This document shows positions 9,917 through 17,901 of a stretch of 64,000 nucleotides of DNA, in pieces. The DNA lies in contig CP091725.1 in the NCBI GenBank assembly GCA_022009815.1, positions 1,116,001-1,180,000 of the forward strand, written 5' to 3'. A program made the position numbers and the translations under genes. Numbering within the stretch: the stretch's first letter is position 1; each line of letters opens with the position of its first letter. The DNA comes from Bacteroidales bacterium (GTDB lineage: Bacteria > Bacteroidota > Bacteroidia > Bacteroidales > Muribaculaceae). Below the pieces are notes generated by a model that saw nothing but the letters and a program-made list of their open reading frames with translations, had not been told where the DNA came from and made no database searches.

Positions 9917-10388
9917 TTGTCTGATAATTTATTTGGTTATACATCTGTCCGGTGGCGGTAGCGTATTGCCATTCATACATACGCACGCGCTTCCATTTAT
10001 TCCGCCATTCCTTAATCCGGCTGTGCCTGCGGGCATTCATCGGTCTGTCCAATCACCCACGCTTTATCCGTCCGCATGGACGTGTGCTTGGAAAACCGGC
10101 TGAATATGTACACCCGTTTTCAACCGTTGGATTGATGCCCGGATTGCTGTCCGAACATCCGGCGGAAGGAGTGTATTTTCAGTCCCACATCCGAATCACA
10201 CTGCAAATAAACAAGGATATTTTGGAACTTGTATCACTTCTCCGGCAAGTGGCAGCACGTTGCGCCGGTTGACACTGATTGTCCGGGTCAAGCCTCTGTC
10301 CGATACCGCTTTAAGGGCGTAACTTTGCACCCGAACGGCAGGGTTCGCCGCAGGTGGCGCAGCCCGGAGTTTGAAAGGCATTCCCCCC

Positions 10389-10410
10389 AATCCGTCCCCG
10401 ACGGATTTTT
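10389..10410 (+). terminator. Terminator-like hairpin in the mob leader
   Basis: AATCCGTC-CCC-GACGGATT followed by TTTT. The hairpin lies downstream of the putative -7 box at 10,320-10,327 and about 180 bases before mobA, so it could attenuate mob transcription. Confidence 0.5.
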
Positions 10411-10446
10411 ATGTTCACCTGAACATAGCAAGGTATGTTTTCAGCC

Positions 10447-10464
10447 GCTCAAAATATTTTGAGC
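10447..10464. repeat. 18-bp perfect palindrome before mobA
   Basis: GCTCAAAATATTTTGAGC reads identically on both strands. Such a dyad upstream of relaxosome genes is a plausible protein-binding site of oriT or a mob operator. No protein partner can be named. Confidence 0.6.
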
Positions 10465-10573
10465 ATCCCGGAAAACGCCTTGCCCTTGCAGGGGGCGGGC
10501 TTACCCTCCGAAGTCGGGAAGCCTCTCAAACCTACGGTGTCTGTGCCATGAAGCGGCGGCTTATGCCGTCAAA

Positions 10574-10591
10574 CCGCTAAATCCAAAGTAA
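10574..10591 (+). repeat. Leader motif copy 3 (before mobA)
   Basis: CCGCTAAATCCAAAGTAA ends one base before the mobA ATG at 10,593. This is the only copy that clearly serves a plus-strand gene. Confidence 0.6.
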
Positions 10592-10592
10592 T

Positions 10593-11020
10593 ATGAGTGA
10601 AAAAAAAAGAAACAAAGGCGGGAGAAATCCCAAACTCGATCCGGCGGTGTTCAGATACACCGTCCGTTTCAGCGAGGAGGAACACAACCGTTTCCTCTCC
10701 ATGTTCGAGAAGTCGGGCGTTTACGCCAAGTCGGTTTTCCTGAAGGCGCACTTCTTCGGGCAACCGTTCAAGGTACTGAAAGTGGATAAAACGCTGGTGG
10801 ATTACTACACCAAGCTATCTGATTTCATGCGCAATTCCGCGCAATAGGCACGAACTACAACCAAGTCGTGAAGGAACTGAGGCTGCATTTTTCCGAGAAA
10901 AAGGCGATGGCGTTGCTCTACAAACTGGAGCAACAGACCGTCGAACTCGTGAAACTGAGCCGCCAGATTGTGGAACTGTCTAAAGAGATGCAGGAAAAAT
11001 GGTCGCAAAAATCAGCGTAG
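10593..11020 (+). CDS. mobA: MobA, relaxosome accessory protein
   Basis: Reconstructed 142-residue mobilisation protein. It starts MSEKKRNKGGRNPKLDP and has a ribbon-helix-helix-like DNA-binding segment (FRYTVRFSEEEHNRFLSMF). After the repair of one missing T at about 10,829 it continues with a helical C-terminus (ELRLHFSEKKAMALLYKLEQ). MobA-type proteins bind oriT and assist the relaxase. Its stop lies 22 bases inside mobB, showing translational coupling. Confidence 0.8.
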
Positions 11021-12192
11021 GAAACTCGTTGTACGGCGCACTTGCCTACAACGGGGAGAAGATCAACAAGGAGGAAGGACGGCTGCTGACGACCAACCGC
11101 ATCTACAATGACGGTACGGGAACGGTGGACATCCGCCGGGCGATGGAGGACTTCCTCGCCCTGATGCCCGTGCGGTCGAAGGTGGAGAAGCCGGTGGTGC
11201 ATATCTCGCTCAACCCGCATCCCGACGATATGCTGACCGACACCGAGCTTCAGGACATCGCGCGGGAGTATCTGGAGAAGATGGGCTTCGGCAACCAGCC
11301 CTATATGGTGTACAAGCATGAGGACATAGACCGCCACCACCTGCATATCGTGACGGTGCGGGTGGACGGGGACGGCAGGAGCATAGACACCCGAAACAAC
11401 TTTTACCGTAGCAAGCAGATAACCCGCGAGCTGGAACGGAAATACGGGCTGCATGACGCGGAACGGAAAAGCCGCCGTACCGATATGCCGCTGCATAAAG
11501 TGGATGTTTCGGCGGGCGATGTGAAGAAACAGGCGGGGAATGTGGTAAAGGAACTTAACCGCCGTTACCGTTTCCAGACGATGGGCGAATACCGCGCCCT
11601 CCTTTCCTTATATAATATGACGGTGGAGGAAGCGCGGGGCAACAAGGTCGGCAATCCTTTCAAGTCCTCGCTCTTCGGGAAGTCCGTCGGCTATGATGCC
11701 GTACAGAGAAAGTTCGCCCGTTCAAAAACGGAAATCAAGGACAGAAAACTCGCCGACATGACGAAGCGCACCGTCCTTTCCGTACTGCAAGGCACGTATG
11801 ACAAGGAGAGGTTCATTGCCACACTCAAGGAGAAAGGTATTGACACCGTGCTGCGCTATACGGAGGAAGGACGCATCTACGGGGCCACGTTCATCGACCA
11901 CCGAACAGGATGCGTGTTGAACGGCTCACGCATGGGCAGGGAACTGTCCGCCAACGCCTTGCAGGAACACTTCACGCTGCCATACGCCGGACAGCCGCCG
12001 GTTCCGCTTTCCATTACCACGGAGGGTCAGGAAGAAACGCAAGCTCCGTCCACTCCCGAATACGGAAGGGACTTGGACGGCATGGGCTTGTTCTCTCCCG
12101 AAGGCCCGGCAGTGGACGCCGAGGAGGAAGCCTTCATCCGGGCGATGCAGCGCAGGAAGAAAAAGAAGAAGCGCAAGGGCTTGGGAATGTAA
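10999..12192 (+). CDS. mobB: MobB relaxase (MOBP-type mobilisation nuclease)
   Basis: Intact 397-residue relaxase that nicks oriT and stays covalently attached to the transferred strand. The N-terminus (MVAKISVGNSLYGALAYNGE) holds a conserved Tyr as the likely nucleophile. The metal-binding histidine motif HEDIDRHHLHI lies at about residues 105-115. The C-terminus is very basic (KKKKKRKGLGM). It overlaps mobA and is followed by the coupling protein after 41 bases, forming the mobA-mobB-mobC operon. Confidence 0.92.
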   Translation: MVAKISVGNSLYGALAYNGEKINKEEGRLLTTNRIYNDGTGTVDIRRAMEDFLALMPVRSKVEKPVVHISLNPHPDDMLTDTELQDIAREYLEKMGFGNQPYMVYKHEDIDRHHLHIVTVRVDGDGRSIDTRNNFYRSKQITRELERKYGLHDAERKSRRTDMPLHKVDVSAGDVKKQAGNVVKELNRRYRFQTMGEYRALLSLYNMTVEEARGNKVGNPFKSSLFGKSVGYDAVQRKFARSKTEIKDRKLADMTKRTVLSVLQGTYDKERFIATLKEKGIDTVLRYTEEGRIYGATFIDHRTGCVLNGSRMGRELSANALQEHFTLPYAGQPPVPLSITTEGQEETQAPSTPEYGRDLDGMGLFSPEGPAVDAEEEAFIRAMQRRKKKKKRKGLGM

Positions 12193-12233
12193 TCAGTCAG
12201 ACAAAGTATCAACAATCAAAACAATTTCAAGGT

Positions 12234-14242
12234 ATGTCACAACAAGAAGACGATTTGAGGGCATTGGCGAAAATCATGGATTTTCTGCGTGCCGTGAGTA
12301 TTATTTTAGTGGTCATGAACGTGTACTGGTTCTGTTATGAAGCCATACGGCTCTGGGGTGTGGACATCGGTGTGGTGGACAGGATACTGATGAACTTCAA
12401 CCGCACGGCGGGGCTGTTCCGTTCCATCCTCTACACGAAACTATTTGCCGTCCTCCTGCTTGCCCTGTCCTGTCTGGGGACAAAGGGCGTGAAGGGCGAG
12501 AAAATCACGTGGGGGAAAATCTGGGCGGTCCTTGCCGTGGGCTTCGTGCTGTTCTTCCTCAACTGGTGGATACTGGCCCTGCCATTGCCGGTGGAGGCGG
12601 TGACGGGACTGTATATCCTGGCCGTTGGTGCGGGCTATGTATTCCTGCTGATGGGCGGTCTGTGGTTGAGCCGCCTGTTGAAGCACAACCTCATGGATGA
12701 TGTGTTCAACAACGAGAACGAGAGCTTCATGCAGGAAACGCGGCTTATCGAAAGCGAGTATTCGGTCAATCTTCCGACACGGTTTTACTACAAAAAGCGT
12801 TGGAACAATGGCTGGATCAATGTCGTGAATCCTTTTAGGGCTTCCATCGTGTTGGGTACTCCGGGCAGCGGTAAATCCTATGCAGTGGTAAATAATTTCA
12901 TCAAGCAGCAGATAGAAAAGGGCTTCTCGATGTATGTGTACGACTTCAAATTCAGCGACTTGTCCACGATAGCATACAACCATCTGCTGAACCACCCGGA
13001 GGGCTACAAGGTGAAACCGAAGTTTTATGTGATAAACTTCGATGACCCGCGACGTTCGCACCGTTGCAATCCCATTCACCCGGACTTCATGGAGGATATT
13101 ACGGACGCTTATGAGAGTGCGTACACCATTATGCTCAACTTAAATAAAGTTGGGTGCAAAAGCAGGGCGACTTTTTCGTAGAATCGCCCATCATCCTTTT
13201 CGCGGCTATTATCTGGTATCTCAAAATTTTCCAGAACGGCAAGTATTGTACATTCCCCCATGCGATTGAGTTCCTGAACCGCCGCTATGAGGATATTTTC
13301 CCGATACTGACCTCTTACCCGGAATTGGAAAACTATCTTTCTCCGTTCATGGACGCATGGCTCGGAGGGGCTGCGGAGCAGTTGATGGGGCAGATAGCAA
13401 GCGCGAAAATCCCTTTGTCAAGGATGATTTCCCCGCAGCTCTATTGGGTGATGTCGGACAGCGAGTTCACGCTGGACATCAACAACCCCGAAGAACCGAA
13501 AATACTCTGTGTGGGCAACAATCCCGACCGTCAGAATATCTACGGGGCCGCTCTCGGTCTGTATAACTCCCGTATCGTGAAACTCATCAACAAGAAAGGG
13601 ATGCTGAAGTCGTCGGTCATCATCGACGAGCTGCCCACGATTTATTTCAAGGGGTTGGACAACCTTATCGCCACCGCGCGAAGCAACAAGGTTGCCGTGT
13701 GTCTGGGCTTTCAGGATTTCAGCCAGTTGGTGCGCGACTACGGTGATAAAGAAGCGAAGGTCGTGATGAACACCGTCGGCAATATCTTTTCCGGTCAGGT
13801 GGTGGGTGAAACCGCCAAGACGCTTTCCGAACGCTTCGGTAAGGTGTTGCAGAAACGGCAGTCCATTTCCATCAACCGGCAGGATGTTTCCACCTCCATC
13901 AACACGCAGATGGATTCACTCATCCCGCCGAGCAAGATTTCCGGCTTGACGCAGGGTATGTTTGTCGGTTCGGTATCCGACAACTTCAACGAGCGTATCG
14001 AGCAGAAGATTTTCCATTGCGAGATTGTCGTGGATGCCGAGAAGGTGAAGCGCGAGGAGAAAGCCTACAAGAAAATCCCCGTCATTACCGACTTTACGGA
14101 CGGGGACGGCAACGACCGCATGAAGGAAACGGTTCAGGCGAATTACAGGCGCATCAAGGAGGAAGTGAAGCAGATTGTTCAAGAGGAACTGGAACGTATC
14201 GCAAATGATGAAAACTTGAAACACCTGTTGCAGCAGAAATAA
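12234..14242 (+). CDS. mobC: MobC, type IV coupling protein
   Basis: Reconstructed 669-residue VirD4/TraG-family ATPase that brings the relaxase-DNA complex to the channel. N-terminal membrane segments at about residues 20-40, 65-80 and 95-150; Walker A GTPGSGKS at about residue 206; Walker B-like SVIIDELPTIYF at about residue 461; then a conserved LGFQDFSQLVRDYG region. One A is missing at about 13,150 (AATAAAGTTGG), just after the ATPase domain begins. Both halves are otherwise perfect, so this looks like a sequence error. Last gene of the mob operon, converging on the terminator at 14,294. Confidence 0.9.
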
Positions 14243-14293
14243 CAGATTCCTTTATATATGAAAAAGGGGATGTGTCAAAACACCCAAAATATG

Positions 14294-14335
14294 AAAATTA
14301 CCCCTGTCACAGATATCTGTAGCAAGGGTAATTTT
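14294..14335. terminator. Bidirectional terminator after mobC
   Basis: A perfect inverted repeat, AAAATTACCC at 14,294 and GGGTAATTTT at 14,326, lies between converging mobC (ends 14,242) and the minus-strand gene ending at 14,337. A/T runs flank both sides, so it can terminate both transcripts. Confidence 0.75.
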
Positions 14336-14336
14336 G

Positions 14337-14750
14337 TTAAAAAGAGAGTTTTGACACCCTCTTTTTATTCTCAGATTTGAGATGCTTGTTGATGGTGGTA
14401 ATGGCAAGCATCAGCAAATAATTTTTCAGTTCTGTATCGTCTTTAAGCAGTATGCTGTATTCTTCGGCAAACATTCTCAACAGTCTGGTTCTGAGTTTCG
14501 ACATTTCTTCACCGAAAGGTATCTGTCGGTTTTCTTGCCAATACTCAATCACTACGGAAGATACCAGCCACTTGAACTCGGATTTCATCTCTTTGCCGAG
14601 TTTCTTGAAGCGGATTTGTTCGCTAATTGGCGGCTCGTTGTATGGCATTATGTCTGCCGGGTCATAAACGGATATACTGCCGATACCATAATCCATGATT
14701 ATCGGTAAATCAGTTTTTACATCATTCTTATGTTTCTTCTTTTTAGCCAT
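14337..14750 (-). CDS. Hypothetical protein, 137 residues
   Basis: Not recognised. It starts with a lysine-rich stretch (MAKKKKHKNDVKTDLP), has an acidic/Pro middle (SVYDPADIMPYNEPP) and a helical C-terminal half (TRLLRMFAEEYSILLKDDTE). There is no signal or membrane segment, so it is probably cytoplasmic. It begins five bases after the stop of the ATP-binding regulator at 14,756, so the two are likely co-transcribed. Its stop abuts the shared terminator. Confidence 0.6.
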   Translation of the reverse strand: MAKKKKHKNDVKTDLPIIMDYGIGSISVYDPADIMPYNEPPISEQIRFKKLGKEMKSEFKWLVSSVVIEYWQENRQIPFGEEMSKLRTRLLRMFAEEYSILLKDDTELKNYLLMLAITTINKHLKSENKKRVSKLSF

Positions 14751-14755
14751 ACCCG

Positions 14756-16210
14756 TTATTGTTGCAGGAAACCTTTACCTTTATCAGTAAGATAGTATTT
14801 CTGTTGCGGACTCTTGGAGCCTATGGGATAAAGTGAAAGGACCAAACCGGAATTTATTGCCGGATGGATATAGTTCTTTAAGAAATTCCTTTTATCTTTC
14901 ATTCCCGTTTTCTCCATGATTTCTTTAGCAGAGAGAGTGTTGTTCCCAATAGCAGACAACAGTTTTCCTAACTGTGGGGTTACTGTGGGGTTACTATAGG
15001 GTTGCTGTGGGGTTGCTGTGGGGTCTTGTCCTACTGTAGTTCTTGTATAATGAAACACAATCCATACAGCATTGCCGTCGGTATGAAACTCCGGATCCGG
15101 AATACCGACACGGCGACATTCGTTTACCATAAGGGCTATGCCACGTCCCCAACTCTCCAATACTGCACTTTTGTACAGCACATTGGCTACTATCAGATTT
15201 TGTGGTTCGGAATTGTGGCCACCCAACAGTTTCTCAATGGTAATATCAGGCGGAAATGTTCCGCTGTTTTCAATCTCCACGCGGTCATCATAGATAGCAA
15301 TCCCGACTGAACTGCCGGGGCGATGGTAAACACGATGTGCAAAAGCATTTATGCAACATTCTCTCAATGCCTTATATGGCACATTCAGTTCCTCTTCTCT
15401 GTACAAACCTTCAATTTTACCGGAAAGGGACAAATGCTTGAAGAAAAATGCCATTGCAGCATCCAGCAAGTTGAATATATTGCCTGTCACACGCTGATTA
15501 TCTAAAAATTCATCTTTTGTCGTTCCTTTGAACCGGGCTAAACGGAGCAGACATTGGGGATAATGGTAGAAGTTTCGTCCGAATAGGACAACGGAAGCAT
15601 TGTTCAGCTTTCCATCATTCAACAAGTCAAATTTTTCAAGGATGGTTCGGACATCCTCCTGCATAGAACCTTCCGGCAAACGTCCGCCTCTGATTCCTCC
15701 ACGTACTGCGCCCAAGATTGCCGTTTCGTCAAGGTCGGATATTTTCAAGCCGGGATTTTGCATGGAATCCCAAGCATAGGTTCCGCCTCGCTGCATAACC
15801 AACAGGTTGTATATACCCTGCGGCATGGCAGATGTAACGCTCTCTATCCGTTGATAAGCCCTCCCCTTATAGGTGAACGGGCGCATATATCGTTGTTCTT
15901 CCGCTGATAAAGCTATAACACTTTTGTTCGTTCCCGGAATGTCTGTATAGGATATATCAATGGTCGCAAACGGCTCGATTCGTCTGATGGTTTCCGCAAT
16001 ATTGCGCTTCGTCTTGTCGCTCACTTCCTGACCGATAATCTTTCCCTTGTCGGTTACACCGAACAGCACCGTGCCGCCCGTACCGTTCAGGAAGGCACAA
16101 AGAGTTTCCATTCCACGCTCCAACTGCCCGGTAGTTTCTTTGAACTCAACTGTCCCGCCTTCGGCTCCGGCAATCAGTCCGTTCAATATTTCGAGGTTAT
16201 CTATTTTCAT
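14756..16210 (-). CDS. AlbA_2/HATPase_c_4 ATP-binding transcriptional regulator (COG2865-like)
   Basis: Intact 484-residue protein. Domain order: AlbA_2/Schlafen-like DNA-binding domain (EFKETTGQ ... FLNGTGGTVLFGVTDKG, about residues 20-60); GHKL-type ATP-binding domain (ALRECCINAFAHRVYHRPGS, about residue 285; IENSGTFPPDITIEKL); and a C-terminal winged helix (LSAKEIMEKTGMKDKRNFLK, from about residue 425). Between the second and third domains the coding sequence carries five 11-bp tandem repeats, which are not a multiple of three. Regulators of this class are common ICE or phage cargo with unclear targets. It ends six bases before the hypothetical gene. Confidence 0.8.
   Translation of the reverse strand: MKIDNLEILNGLIAGAEGGTVEFKETTGQLERGMETLCAFLNGTGGTVLFGVTDKGKIIGQEVSDKTKRNIAETIRRIEPFATIDISYTDIPGTNKSVIALSAEEQRYMRPFTYKGRAYQRIESVTSAMPQGIYNLLVMQRGGTYAWDSMQNPGLKISDLDETAILGAVRGGIRGGRLPEGSMQEDVRTILEKFDLLNDGKLNNASVVLFGRNFYHYPQCLLRLARFKGTTKDEFLDNQRVTGNIFNLLDAAMAFFFKHLSLSGKIEGLYREEELNVPYKALRECCINAFAHRVYHRPGSSVGIAIYDDRVEIENSGTFPPDITIEKLLGGHNSEPQNLIVANVLYKSAVLESWGRGIALMVNECRRVGIPDPEFHTDGNAVWIVFHYTRTTVGQDPTATPQQPYSNPTVTPQLGKLLSAIGNNTLSAKEIMEKTGMKDKRNFLKNYIHPAINSGLVLSLYPIGSKSPQQKYYLTDKGKGFLQQ
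14972..15026. repeat. Five 11-bp tandem repeats inside the ATP-binding regulator gene
   Basis: On the plus strand the units are CTGTGGGGTTA, CTGTGGGGTTA, CTATAGGGTTG, CTGTGGGGTTG and CTGTGGGGTCT, each exactly 11 bases, head to tail. Because 11 is not divisible by three, gain or loss of one unit would shift the reading frame before the C-terminal winged helix. Confidence 0.9.
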
Positions 16211-16338
16211 CCGTCATTGATTAATACTTGCAAAGTTAATGATTTTAATCGGCTTTCCGGCAGATAATAGAGTGATTGTAAATGAAGAAGGATAAGAAAC
16301 CGTATAATCCGGCCGCTTATCCTTTGTTTGGCATTCGT

Positions 16339-16949
16339 TTATCTCCTCATCCGCTCCAATTCATCGTCATGTCGCATCTTCGCGTTCAGTTTGTCCTGCA
16401 TCTTTTCAAGGAAGTAGGTGCGACTGTCGCTTTCCTGCGTTTGATGTCCGTATAGAAGCGGTAGCAGTCTTTGGACTCCACACCGAAAAAGGAATAGAGG
16501 ACAGGGGCAAGCTCTTTCAGCGAAGCCTTGCCGCCATTGATGCAGCCGGTGGCGTAGAGGGCATAGATTAGCTCTACCAACTCGACGGCATTACCGGTCC
16601 ATTGCAGGGCTGGGACTGTGGCTTTGGTTTCGGATGTGGATGTTAGTGGTGGCACGGAGGTAATTGCAGAAGCGGATACTATCTTCTGCATCTTTCGGAT
16701 GAAGGATAACGCCTTGCGGATATACACAGTGACGACATTCTCCTCCGATACCGACAAGTTCTGCGGATGGTGCTGTAATTCGATTTCGGCAAAAGCCAAC
16801 GCCACAATAATATGCTTGGCATCATTGCCGCCGTAGCACAGGTTTATTACTTCCTGCACGAATCCGCCGTATGCCGTTTCCGTGCTACCGTTGTCTTTTC
16901 CGTTTATCATGGCGAAAAACTGTGTTTCCGCCAGTATGAGATGGTTCAT
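16339..16949 (-). CDS. rteC: RteC, excision regulator
   Basis: Reconstructed 203-residue RteC. In CTnDOT this protein activates the excision operon and links the RteA/RteB system to excision. N-terminal segment MNHLILAETQFFAMINGKD, a central helical region (KHIIVALAFAEIELQHHPQN), and the conserved C-terminal half (LQWTGNAVELVELIYALYAT ... SLKELAPVLYSFFGVE). One A is missing at about 16,436 (AGGAAAGCGAC). The repaired C-terminus continues RTYFLEKMQDKLNAKMRHDD. An elaborate regulatory region lies upstream, at 16,950-17,195. Confidence 0.88.
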
Positions 16950-16981
16950 TATCTTTTCTGTTTTGAGGGTTTACACTTGTT

Positions 16982-17003
16982 TATCAGTGTGCGCACACTG
17001 ATA
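16982..17003. promoter_or_regulatory. 22-bp perfect palindrome 33 bases before rteC
   Basis: A perfect 22-bp dyad (half-site TATCAGTGTGC) overlaps the start point predicted from the sigma54-like element at 17,009-17,024. It may be an operator for a repressor or for RteC itself (inference). Confidence 0.65.
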
Positions 17004-17008
17004 TATGG

Positions 17009-17024
17009 TGCAAATCATAGCCCT
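17009..17024 (-). promoter_or_regulatory. Candidate sigma54-type promoter of rteC
   Basis: The minus strand reads AGGGCTATGATTTGCA: GG, ten bases, GC, with a perfect TTGCA -12 region. The match fits the neighbouring sigma54-type activator gene rteB. The predicted start lies about 50 bases before the rteC ATG. The match is to the GG-N10-GC core plus TTGCA only; the rest of the consensus is weak. Confidence 0.5.
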
Positions 17025-17123
17025 AAACACGAGAAAAGATTGTGAGAAAATTGTACTACATTGTTTTTCAGAAAGATAAAATTCAAAAATAATTTTATCC
17101 TTGATTGCATCCCTTGTGAAATG

Positions 17124-17193
17124 TGTTCAGATTCTGAACATGTGTTCACTTTCTGAGCACGGAAATCCCGCCAAGATGTTCATAATCTGAACA
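17124..17193. promoter_or_regulatory. Three TGTTCA-n5-TGAACA inverted repeats, probable RteB enhancer
   Basis: Copies lie at 17,124-17,140 (TGTTCAGATTCTGAACA), 17,143-17,159 (TGTTCACTTTCTGAGCA) and 17,177-17,193 (TGTTCATAATCTGAACA), about 100-180 bases upstream of the sigma54-like element. This is the usual position of binding sites for an activator such as RteB. Assignment to RteB is inference. Confidence 0.65.
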
Positions 17194-17195
17194 TT

Positions 17196-17609
17196 TTATG
17201 CCCGTGGCTCTTTATGATAGGTAAGCCGGATTACTCCGTCCCTATAAGTTTTGTTCTCCATAAGCCGCCAGTCATTCATAGGTAGTGCTGACTTGAAAAA
17301 ATGCGCTCCGTTTCCGTCGATGGTTGGAACAACGTATAGTATGATTTCATCTATCACGTTCATCCGTAACAGTCCGTTGGCATATTCGGTATTCCCGGCA
17401 GTTACTTCCAACAAATGGCAAATGCTTCCACCTTCCTCCCTCCATTCTTGAAGCACGGATACCGAATAGTCGGATGTCAGCTTATACAGGGCATTGGCAC
17501 GTATTTCATCCATACCGTAATCTTCGGTTTGAAGCAACCGCTTCCGGGGATGCAGTTTCATCGGACAGCCATCTATTGAGATAACGGCAAGTAATTGTAT
17601 TTTCGCCAT
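17196..17609 (-). CDS. RibD C-terminal/dihydrofolate reductase-like protein
   Basis: Protein of 137 residues with the fold features of the RibD C-terminal/DHFR-like superfamily: an opening AVISIDGCPMK, a middle SVSVLQEWREEGGSICHLLE and an end VPTIDGNGAHFFKSALPMND. It is shorter than enzymes with proven reductase activity. Genes of this type commonly sit between rteB and rteC in these elements, with no established role. The start was chosen at ATG 17,609 (MAKIQLLAVI); the longer in-frame extension runs into the upstream hairpins. Its stop is three bases from the third enhancer repeat. Confidence 0.7.
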   Translation of the reverse strand: MAKIQLLAVISIDGCPMKLHPRKRLLQTEDYGMDEIRANALYKLTSDYSVSVLQEWREEGGSICHLLEVTAGNTEYANGLLRMNVIDEIILYVVPTIDGNGAHFFKSALPMNDWRLMENKTYRDGVIRLTYHKEPRA

Positions 17610-17642
17610 AACGTATTTTCTTTCCTTTTTGGCGAGGCAAAA

Positions 17643-17669
17643 AAGTAGCGTGCAATTCACACTACTTTC
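17643..17669 (-). terminator. Hairpin plus T-run between rteB and the DHFR-like gene
   Basis: On the minus strand an 11-bp stem (AAAGTAGTGTG pairs with CACGCTACTTT, one G-U) with a five-base loop runs directly into a T-run. It lies 33 bases before the DHFR-like ATG, so it is either the end of the rteA-rteB transcript or an attenuator for the next genes. Confidence 0.65.
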
Positions 17670-17671
17670 AA

Positions 17672-17784
17672 GCGATGGCTCTGGTAAAGCCTTTACGGAG
17701 AGTACGTGAATGCACGCTATGCGTAAGCATAGCATAAGCATCACGCAATCGTCTCCGTAGTTTCAATTTACCAGATTTTCGCTC
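17672..17784. repeat. Long imperfect palindrome (about 55-base arms)
   Basis: The two arms pair over most of their length: TCTGGTAAA with TTTACCAGA, TACGGAGA with TCTCCGTA, and an inner CTATGC-GTAA-GCATAG core. The total is about 113 bases, with no coding potential. It could be a structured RNA, a small non-autonomous mobile element or a recombination site; I do not recognise it. Confidence 0.6.
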
Positions 17785-17901
17785 GAAACGCCTTGCGGTC
17801 TTATGTCTATATCATCGGCGAAAAGTTACCCGATCGCCTGCTATTTTCTGAAATACAATTGCAAAGTTAATCAATTATTGCCATTTACAGCCATACTCCG
17901 G

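Larger units (their letters stand above)
9917..10592. promoter_or_regulatory. Divergent tra/mob intergenic region, probable oriT
   Basis: This 676-base region separates leftward traA from rightward mobA and holds no convincing gene. It contains GTAACTTTGC at 10,319-10,328, whose TAACTTTG matches the Bacteroidales -7 box. It also has a terminator-like hairpin (10,389-10,410), an overlapping TGTTCA-CC-TGAACA dyad (10,412-10,425), an 18-bp perfect palindrome GCTCAAAATATTTTGAGC (10,447-10,464), and the leader motif directly before mobA. In related elements oriT lies next to mobA/mobB, so nicking probably occurs here. The nick site itself cannot be identified. Confidence 0.6.

Noticed and set aside
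10319..10328. GTAACTTTGC as an integrase attachment site
   Set aside because: It matches the target consensus perfectly but lies between tra and mob genes, inside the element; a promoter -7 box explains it better.
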